Source: Geodermatophilus africanus
GTDB taxonomy: Bacteria; Actinomycetota; Actinomycetes; Mycobacteriales; Geodermatophilaceae
Length of the DNA: 64,000 nucleotides
Direction: 5' to 3'
Assembly (NCBI RefSeq): GCF_900107105.1
Contig: NZ_FNOT01000008.1
Location: forward strand, 1 to 64,000
Shown here one piece after another: positions 58,370 to 64,000 of this stretch. Within the stretch, counting starts at the first letter, position 1; the number at the start of each line of letters is the position of its first letter. The translations under genes and the position numbers were made by a program. Under the pieces are notes generated by a model. That model saw only the letters and a program-made list of their open reading frames with translations, made no database searches and was not told the origin of the DNA.

Positions 58370-60442
58370 ATGGAGCCGCGCCGCGTCCGCATCGGCATCG
58401 ACACCGGCGGGACGTTCACCGACGTCGTCGCGCTCGACGAGGCGACCGGCCGGACGACGACCACCAAGACGCCGTCCACCCCGGCCGACCCGGCGGAGGG
58501 CTTCCTCACCGGCGTCCGCAGGGTGCTCGACCGGCTCGGGCTGGACGGCGACGCCATCACCGCGGTCAGCCACGGGACGACGGTCGCGACCAACCAGCTG
58601 CTCGAGGGGGAACTCGACCGGATCGGCTTCATCACCACCGAGGGCTACGAGTCGGTCCTGGAGATCGCCCGGCAGTCGGTGCCCGACGGCTACGGCAACA
58701 GCTACTTCTGGGTCAAGCCGCCGCGGATCGTGCCCGCCGACCTGGTGCGCACCGTGCGCGGCCGACTCGACCACCACGGGGCCGAGGTCCGTCCGCTCGA
58801 CGAGGACGACGCCCGCGCCGCCGCCCGGTTCTTCCGGGCCTCCGGCGTCGGCACCGTCGGCGTCTGCCTGCTGCACTCCTACGCCGACGACGCCCACGAG
58901 CGCCGCGTCCTGGAGGTGCTGCGCGAGGAGCACCCCGGCGCGGTGGTCAGCATCAGCTCGCAGGTGCTGCGCGAGTACCGGGAGTACGAGCGGTCGGTGA
59001 CCACGCTGGTCGACGCCGCGGTGAAGCCGCGCGTGGCCGCGTACGTGACGGCGATCCGCGAGCGGCTGGACGGCATCGCACCGGGCGTGCCGTTCTACGT
59101 GATGAAGAGCAACGGCGGCGTGCTGTCGGCCGAGGAGGTCGTGCACCAGCCGATCACCACGATGCTCTCCGGGCCGGCCGCGGGGGCTCTCGGCGCGGCC
59201 CTGGTCGCGGGCGCGGCCGGGTTCGACCGGGTGCTCACCTGCGACGGCGGCGGCACCTCCACCGACGTCACGGTCGTGGTCGACGGCGAGCCCGCGCTCA
59301 CCACAGAGGGCTCGGTCGGCGCCTACCCGTCGAAGATCCCGATGATCGACGTCGTCACCGTCGGCGCGGGCGGCGGCTCGATCGCCTGGCTGTCGCCGGA
59401 GGGCACGCTCAAGGTCGGGCCGCGCTCGGCGGGCGCCGACCCGGGCCCGATGTGCTACCCCGGCGGCGGCTCGGAGCCGACCGTCACCGACGCCCACGTG
59501 GTGCTCGGCCGGATCCCGCCGCACCTGCTGGGCGGGGAGATCCCGCTGTCGGTGGACGCCGCGCGCGACGGGCTGGCGCAGCTCGGCGGCACGCTGGGCC
59601 TGGACCTGGAGCGCACCGCCACCGGCATCCTCGAGATCTCCGCGTGGAACCAGGCCAACGCGCTGCGCCAGGTCACGGTGGCCCGCGGCCTCGACGTCCG
59701 CGACTTCACGCTCACCACGTTCGGCGGCTCCGGGTCGCTGCTGGCCTGCCGGCTGATGGACGTCCTCGGCCTGCCCCGCACCCTCGTGCCGCCGGACCCG
59801 GGCAACCTCAGCGCCTTCGGCCTGCTCACCGTCGACGTCCGCAACGACCACGTGCAGACGGCGATCAGCCGGCACGCCGACCTCGACCTCGACCGGGTGC
59901 GCACCGTGTTCGGCGAGCTGGAGGCCCGGGCCCGCCGGGCGCTGGACGGCGAGGGCTTCCCCCGCGACCGGCAGCGGGTGCAGCGCAGCGCCGACCTGCG
60001 CTACGTGGGCCAGGCGTTCGAGGTGCGGGTCCCGGTGCCGGACGGCGACCTGGACGGCGTCGCCGCCGAGCACGTCGCCCAGGCCTTCCACGCCGGGCAC
60101 CGCCTGCTCTACGGCTACGACTTCGCCGAGGACCCCCGGCAGGCCGTCGAGTGGGTCAACCTGCGGGTCAGCGGCATCGGGCCGATCCGCCGTCCCGACC
60201 TGGTGGAGCTGTCACCGGCCGACGCGCCCGTGACGGACCGGGCCGTCACGGGCACGCGGCCGGTGTTCTTCGACGACTGGACCGACACCCCGACGTACGA
60301 CCGCCCCCGGCTGGCGCCCGACGACGTGGTCCACGGGCCGGCGGTGATCGAGGAGTTCGGCTCCACCGTGCCGGTGCACCCCAGCTTCGCCGCCACCGTC
60401 GACACCCACGGCAATCTGCTGATCGAGAGGACCGCCCGATGA
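58370..60442 (+). CDS. hyuA: Hydantoinase/oxoprolinase subunit A
   Basis: A 690-residue ATP-dependent amidohydrolase subunit of the hydantoinase/oxoprolinase/acetone carboxylase superfamily. The actin-like ATP-binding parts are GIDTGGTFTDVVALD (6-20), AVSHGTTVATNQLLEG, LTCDGGGTSTDVTVV (about 284) and TVGAGGGSIAWL. With HyuB it hydrolyses a cyclic amide such as hydantoin, N-methylhydantoin or 5-oxoproline. The regulatory motif it shares with the arcC, fdrA and permease promoters suggests a nitrogen-heterocycle substrate. Confidence 0.93.
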   Translation: MEPRRVRIGIDTGGTFTDVVALDEATGRTTTTKTPSTPADPAEGFLTGVRRVLDRLGLDGDAITAVSHGTTVATNQLLEGELDRIGFITTEGYESVLEIARQSVPDGYGNSYFWVKPPRIVPADLVRTVRGRLDHHGAEVRPLDEDDARAAARFFRASGVGTVGVCLLHSYADDAHERRVLEVLREEHPGAVVSISSQVLREYREYERSVTTLVDAAVKPRVAAYVTAIRERLDGIAPGVPFYVMKSNGGVLSAEEVVHQPITTMLSGPAAGALGAALVAGAAGFDRVLTCDGGGTSTDVTVVVDGEPALTTEGSVGAYPSKIPMIDVVTVGAGGGSIAWLSPEGTLKVGPRSAGADPGPMCYPGGGSEPTVTDAHVVLGRIPPHLLGGEIPLSVDAARDGLAQLGGTLGLDLERTATGILEISAWNQANALRQVTVARGLDVRDFTLTTFGGSGSLLACRLMDVLGLPRTLVPPDPGNLSAFGLLTVDVRNDHVQTAISRHADLDLDRVRTVFGELEARARRALDGEGFPRDRQRVQRSADLRYVGQAFEVRVPVPDGDLDGVAAEHVAQAFHAGHRLLYGYDFAEDPRQAVEWVNLRVSGIGPIRRPDLVELSPADAPVTDRAVTGTRPVFFDDWTDTPTYDRPRLAPDDVVHGPAVIEEFGSTVPVHPSFAATVDTHGNLLIERTAR

Positions 60443-62313
60443 GCACGGTGCAGACCGCCGACCCGGTGCTCGTGGAGATCGTGGCCGGCACGCTGGCCGC
60501 GATCGAGAAGGAGGTGGAGACCTCGATCGGGCGGACGTCGCGGTCGCCGATGATCCGCGACGCGCACGACTTCCGGGCCGGCATCCACGACCGGCAGCTG
60601 CGCAAGCTCACCGGCCGCTCGTACTCCGCGCTGGTGCACCCGGTGGTGCGCGACCACCCGATCGAGACGATGAACGTCGGCGACGTCTACTTCCACAACG
60701 ACGTCTACCTCTCCGAGGGCGGCATCGGGCACCTGCCCGACCTGTGCGTCACCGTGCCGGTCTTCGCCGAGGTGGACGGCCCCGTCGGTCCAGAGGCGCG
60801 GGTCGTCGCGTTCGTGCAGGCCTTCGGCCATCACGACGACATCGGCGGCGCGGTCCCGGGCTCCATGCCGTCGGCGGCGACCAGCGTGTACGAGGAGGGC
60901 CTGATGGTCCCGCCGATCAAGCTGTGGGACCGCGGTGTCCGCAACGAGGCGGCCCTGGCCATCATGACCCGCAACTCCCGGATGCCCGACTCGCTGGCCG
61001 CCGACCTCGACGCCGAGTGCTCGGCCTGCCTGAACGGCGCGCGGCGGCTCGGCGAGCTGTTCGAGCGGTACGGGGTGGAGGCCGTCGAGGCCTGCTTCGA
61101 CGCGATCCTGGCCAACTCCACCGAGGTCTACCGGCGGGAGGTGCTCTCGCAGATCCCCGACGGCACCTACGTCTGGGAGGACTACGCCGAGCACGACGGC
61201 GTGGAGCCGCCGAAGCTGCACCGGCAGCGGATCACGCTGACCATGGACGGCTCCGCCGACGTCCCGCTGGTCATCGACTTCACCGGTACCGGGCCGCAGG
61301 CCAAGGGTCCGATCAACCACTGCGGCGACTACGCCGACGGCAACTTCCTCAAGAAGTGGCTGGCGCCGATCCTGCGCAACCTCGCCGAGACGCCGCAGCG
61401 GATGGCCGAGCTCGACGTCAACGAGGGCGTCGTCCCGCTGATCGAGATGCGCTTCCCGGAGAAGGGCACGCTGCTCACGCCGGTCTTCCCGGCACCGACC
61501 AACGCGCGCACCTTCGTGATCCTGCGGCTGCTCGGGGTGCTGGCCGGGGTGCTGGCCAAGGCGACCGGCGGCCGGATGCCCGCCGACCAGGAGACGATCC
61601 GCTACACCGGCGTGTATGGCACCGACGCCGACGGCCAGCCCTACCTCATGCGCGAGGTGCTCGGCGGCGGCTCGGGCGGGCGGTACTACGCCGACGGCGA
61701 GGACACCATCCACGTCGTCCCCGACTCGCGGAACTTGCCGACGGAGTTCACCGAGTCCCGCTTCCCGCTGCGGGTGGAGCGGCTGGGCCTGGCGGTCGAC
61801 TCGGGCGGGCCGGGCCGCTACCGCGGCGGGTGCGGCTACGAGAAGCACATCCGGGTGCTGCGCGACGCGCACTTCATGTCGATCGCCGACCGCTCGATCC
61901 TGTCCTGCTGGGGAGTCGCCGGGGGCCGCGCCGGGCGGCCGTTCCGAATCACCGTCGACCCCGGGGGGCCGGACGAGCACGACGTCGACGCCCTGGCCGA
62001 CGCCGAGCCGCTGGCGGCCGGGACCGTCGTGCGCATCCGGACGACCGGCGGCGGCGGCTGGGGCGACCCGCTGGACCGGCCGGTCGAGGAGGTGCTCCGC
62101 GACCTCGCCTGGCGCAAGGTGAGCGTCGTCGGCGCCCGGGAGGACTACGGCGTGGTCCTGCTCGACGACGGCGCGGCCGATGTCGCCGCCACCGAGGCCC
62201 TGCGCACTGAGATGCGCGCGAAGCGCACCGGCGACGAGCCGTTCTTCGACCGCGGCCCGGGCTACGCGCGGCTGTCGGGCGGCGCGACGTCCAACGAGTT
62301 CGACGTCCTCTGA
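60439..62313 (+). CDS. hyuB: Hydantoinase/oxoprolinase subunit B
   Basis: The 624-residue partner of HyuA. Family features include TADPVLVEIVAGTLAAIEKE at the start, VYFHNDVYLSEGGIGHLPDL (about 75), AFGHHDDIGGAVPGSMP, DFTGTGPQAKGPINH near 280 and GPGRYRGGCGYEKHI near 455. Its ATG overlaps the hyuA stop (ATGA), as usual for the two-subunit enzyme. A GAGATC palindrome directly after the stop probably terminates the transcript. Confidence 0.93.
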   Translation: MSTVQTADPVLVEIVAGTLAAIEKEVETSIGRTSRSPMIRDAHDFRAGIHDRQLRKLTGRSYSALVHPVVRDHPIETMNVGDVYFHNDVYLSEGGIGHLPDLCVTVPVFAEVDGPVGPEARVVAFVQAFGHHDDIGGAVPGSMPSAATSVYEEGLMVPPIKLWDRGVRNEAALAIMTRNSRMPDSLAADLDAECSACLNGARRLGELFERYGVEAVEACFDAILANSTEVYRREVLSQIPDGTYVWEDYAEHDGVEPPKLHRQRITLTMDGSADVPLVIDFTGTGPQAKGPINHCGDYADGNFLKKWLAPILRNLAETPQRMAELDVNEGVVPLIEMRFPEKGTLLTPVFPAPTNARTFVILRLLGVLAGVLAKATGGRMPADQETIRYTGVYGTDADGQPYLMREVLGGGSGGRYYADGEDTIHVVPDSRNLPTEFTESRFPLRVERLGLAVDSGGPGRYRGGCGYEKHIRVLRDAHFMSIADRSILSCWGVAGGRAGRPFRITVDPGGPDEHDVDALADAEPLAAGTVVRIRTTGGGGWGDPLDRPVEEVLRDLAWRKVSVVGAREDYGVVLLDDGAADVAATEALRTEMRAKRTGDEPFFDRGPGYARLSGGATSNEFDVL

Positions 62314-62315
62314 GG

Positions 62316-62381
62316 CCGGCGAGATCGGCGATCTCGCACGGCTGCACCCCCGCGTCCGTGCGAGATCGGCGATCTCGCCGG
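62316..62381. repeat. GAGATC palindromic repeat after hyuB
   Basis: Arms 62316-62341 and 62356-62381 (26 bp, one central mismatch) are inverted around a 14-bp loop. Each arm is itself nearly palindromic (core GAGATCGGCGATCTC). The same double-unit structure is at 9019-9078. It starts 3 bp after the hyuB stop. Confidence 0.8.
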
Positions 62382-62385
62382 GGCG

Positions 62386-62472
62386 TCACTTCGCGTGAAG
62401 CCAGGCCAGCGTGGCGAGCACCCGGCGGTTGTCGTCCGGGTACGGGGCCAGGCCGAGCTCGGCGGCCGGGGG
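62386..62472 (-). pseudogene. C-terminal fragment of an unidentified protein
   Basis: A short minus-strand frame encodes AAELGLAPYPDDNRRVLATL, then AWLHAK and a stop at 62386-62388. It is bounded upstream by the stop codon of the 62473-62673 gene, so it has no start of its own. The composition is protein-like, suggesting the 3' end of a lost gene. Family not recognised. Confidence 0.35.
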
Positions 62473-62673
62473 TCAGCGCGTGCCGAACTCGGTGCTCCCG
62501 GGCGGTGGCTTGACGTCGTCGCCGGTCTGGCCCTCGTCGCCGCCGTACGTCGGGTGATCCGTGTGGCGCGGGTCGTCGTCCCCCGCGTCCTCGACGTCCT
62601 CGGGGACCAGCGGCGTCTCGTGCAGGACGTTCTCGCGCGCCTCGTCGCGGTCGGTTCCCGGCACCTCGGTCAT
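62473..62673 (-). CDS. Small acidic hypothetical protein
   Basis: A 66-residue, acidic, probably disordered protein (TEVPGTDRDEARENVLHETP start, DDDPRHTDHPTYGGDEGQTG middle). GAGGAGGTCGCC precedes the ATG, a strong ribosome site that supports real translation. Unknown function; similar in character to the protein at 57724-57921. Confidence 0.65.
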   Translation of the reverse strand: MTEVPGTDRDEARENVLHETPLVPEDVEDAGDDDPRHTDHPTYGGDEGQTGDDVKPPPGSTEFGTR

Positions 62674-62736
62674 GGCGACCTCCTCATCTCGGGGTTGCTC
62701 ACCTACCCGGCCCCCCGGGGCGGATGCGCCTGGCCG

Positions 62737-63231
62737 CTACGCCCGCGGCGAACGGCGGCGGCGCCACCAGCGGGCGCGCACCGGCACGGACGGCGGGGCC
62801 ACCACCGGCCCGGCAGCCGACGGCGGCGGGCGGGTGGCGTGCCACAGCCGCACCAGCGCGTCCTCGTCGGCCAGCCCCGGGACGGCGTCGGGCCCGTCCG
62901 CCGGCCGCCGCCAGTGCTGCTCCACCCGCGCGTTGAACTCCGCCACCGTGGCGCGCACCGCGGCCTCGCTGGGCAGCTGCGGCACCCGCAGCGCGAGGTC
63001 CTCCCGCTCGCGGCGCAGCGCCATGCCCGGCGGCAGCAGGTCGCGCGGGTCGGCCTGCTGGCGACGCGCCCACTCCAGCGCCCACTCGTAGCTGGTCTGC
63101 TCCCTGTCCCGCCGCGGCAGTGGACGGCCGGCACCCTCGAGCCCCTCGAACGCCCCGCGCTGCTGCGCCTGGGTGATCTGGTGGTCGATCCAGGTCTCGA
63201 AGGCCATCCCCGGGGGCTTGCGCTCGGTCAT
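62737..63231 (-). CDS. DUF1992 (DnaJ-homologue C28-like) protein
   Basis: A 164-residue protein with the DUF1992 core: MAFETWIDHQITQAQQRGAF, EGLEGAGRPLPR and SYEWALEWARRQ, then a basic, proline-rich tail (VRARWWRRRRSPRA). Its ATG overlaps the TetR stop (TGATG), and AGGAGG precedes it, so the two form an operon. Function unknown in bacteria. Confidence 0.88.
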   Translation of the reverse strand: MTERKPPGMAFETWIDHQITQAQQRGAFEGLEGAGRPLPRRDREQTSYEWALEWARRQQADPRDLLPPGMALRREREDLALRVPQLPSEAAVRATVAEFNARVEQHWRRPADGPDAVPGLADEDALVRLWHATRPPPSAAGPVVAPPSVPVRARWWRRRRSPRA

Positions 63232-63815
63232 CACCCTCCTTGGTACCCCGTCTCGTGCGGCCCCGTCAGCCGCTCGACGAGCCAGCCCGCCGCACGGTCG
63301 GCTGCCTGCCCCGGGGCGAGGAAGTGGACGAGCAGGAGGCCGTCGACGACCGCCAGCACACCCGCCGCGGCGTCCGCCCGCTCGCCGTCCGGCACGTCGA
63401 GCCGCGACCCCAACCAGGACGACCACCCCTCGGCCACCGCCGCCGCGACCGTCCGGTGCGGCTCCTGGCCGCGGGCCGCCAAGCCGCTGACCTCGACGTA
63501 CAGCCGGAGCGAGGCCTCGGCGGCCGGCTCCTGCAGAGCCGTCGCGAGCCCGCGCAGCAGCGCCGCCGGGGACACCGGGTCGGCGGGCAGGGTCGCCGCG
63601 AACTGGGCCTGCAGCCGCTCCCCGACCGTGCCGAGGACGGCGGTCAGCAGCTGCTCCCGGGTGCCGAAGTAGTACAGCAGCATGCGGTCGCTGGTCCCGA
63701 GCGCCGCAGCGAGCGGGCGCAGCGACAGGGTGGCGACACCGTGGCGGAGCACGTGCTCCACCGCTCCCGAGAGGAATGCCTCGCGCTGCTCCGGCCGACC
63801 CCTTCCCCCTGTCAT
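63231..63815 (-). CDS. TetR-family repressor
   Basis: A 194-residue regulator. The N-terminal helix-turn-helix (HVLRHGVATLSLRPLAAALG, TSDRMLLYYFGTREQLL) is canonical; the C-terminal ligand domain (AAASLRLYVEVSGLAARGQ region) is variable as usual. ATG 63815 starts inside the first of two perfect operators, so it likely represses itself and the divergent hydrolase. Confidence 0.9.
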   Translation of the reverse strand: MTGGRGRPEQREAFLSGAVEHVLRHGVATLSLRPLAAALGTSDRMLLYYFGTREQLLTAVLGTVGERLQAQFAATLPADPVSPAALLRGLATALQEPAAEASLRLYVEVSGLAARGQEPHRTVAAAVAEGWSSWLGSRLDVPDGERADAAAGVLAVVDGLLLVHFLAPGQAADRAAGWLVERLTGPHETGYQGG

Positions 63816-63856
63816 GTAGCAGACGCTACAGTCCCGGCCGTGTAGCACTCGCTACA
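63815..63856. promoter_or_regulatory. Two TetR operators
   Basis: TGTAGCAGACGCTACA (63815-63830) and TGTAGCACTCGCTACA (63841-63856) are both perfect TGTAGC-N4-GCTACA inverted repeats, spaced 26 bp centre to centre. They fill the region between the divergent TetR and hydrolase genes, the usual place for TetR autoregulation. Confidence 0.85.
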
Positions 63857-63871
63857 AACGAGGAGGCGACC

Positions 63872-64000
63872 ATGATCACGCAGCTCGAGATCCCGACCCG
63901 GGTGGGTCCCGTCCCGGTGCGGGTGACCGGCGACGGGCCGGCCGTGCTGGCCGTGCACGGGGCCCTCGTCGACGGCCGGCTGTGGGACGAGACGGCGCGA
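63872..64000 (+). CDS. Alpha/beta hydrolase (partial, runs off the end)
   Basis: The first 43 residues begin MITQLEIPTRVGPVPVRVTG and continue DGPAVLAVHGALVDGRLWDE, with the oxyanion-hole HG motif of alpha/beta hydrolases. AGGAGG lies 8 bp before the ATG. Expression is probably controlled by the TetR operators just upstream. The nucleophile and the rest lie beyond the window. Confidence 0.8.
   Translation, partial: MITQLEIPTRVGPVPVRVTGDGPAVLAVHGALVDGRLWDETAR

Overview
The window is high-GC DNA from an actinobacterium (Actinomycetota). The 16S rRNA leader with its BoxA, the dense GTGA/ATGA gene overlaps, a c-di-AMP riboswitch in front of a secreted transglycosylase, a class E sortase and a type II polyketide locus all fit. 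Gene content and codon use resemble Geodermatophilaceae (Blastococcus/Geodermatophilus/Modestobacter), but that family assignment is an impression, not a measurement.

Region by region: the 5' end of a 16S rRNA gene and its leader (minus strand, 1-639); AlkB-type dioxygenase, RecQ-like helicase and a PHP phosphoesterase (640-4526); a frameshifted SRPBCC gene; a nitrogen-heterocycle catabolic block (4981-18785) with carbamate kinase, a barbiturase-family ring-opening amidohydrolase, DUF1116 protein, FdrA, an NCS2 permease and a three-subunit molybdenum hydroxylase plus CoxG, interrupted by an iron-box-controlled zinc-free S4 paralog and a DUF2470 gene; assorted oxidoreductases and hydrolases (19273-27842), including a broken GAF-EAL gene; two NarL-type regulators with degenerate receivers; a type II polyketide cluster of 15 genes with its own acetyl-CoA carboxylase (30050-44789); an IS630 insertion (45037-46205) beside lower-GC remnants; a c-di-AMP riboswitch and transglycosylase; an LLM oxidoreductase and an intact GAF-EAL paralog; an LPDTG surface protein with sortase; an ABC exporter/MarR pair; small membrane and DNA-repair genes; the HyuA/HyuB hydantoinase pair; and a TetR gene with two perfect operators facing an alpha/beta hydrolase that runs off the end.

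The observation I would follow first is an 18-bp motif, ARGTRYYTCASYSSTAAR, found four times: before carbamate kinase, twice between fdrA and the permease, and before hyuA 46 kb away. It links three transcription units that together could import a pyrimidine or purine, oxidise it (Mo hydroxylase), open the ring (barbiturase family) and split the resulting ureido acid by phosphorolysis (FdrA/DUF1116) so that carbamate kinase recovers ATP. The substrate assignment is inference. Other items of note are an acyltransferase in the polyketide cluster that has lost its catalytic serine, a triple-ABM/flavoprotein fusion, a pyroglutamyl-peptidase-like protein with Ser in place of Cys, terminator-like repeats that start inside stop codons, and a GAGATC palindromic repeat family.
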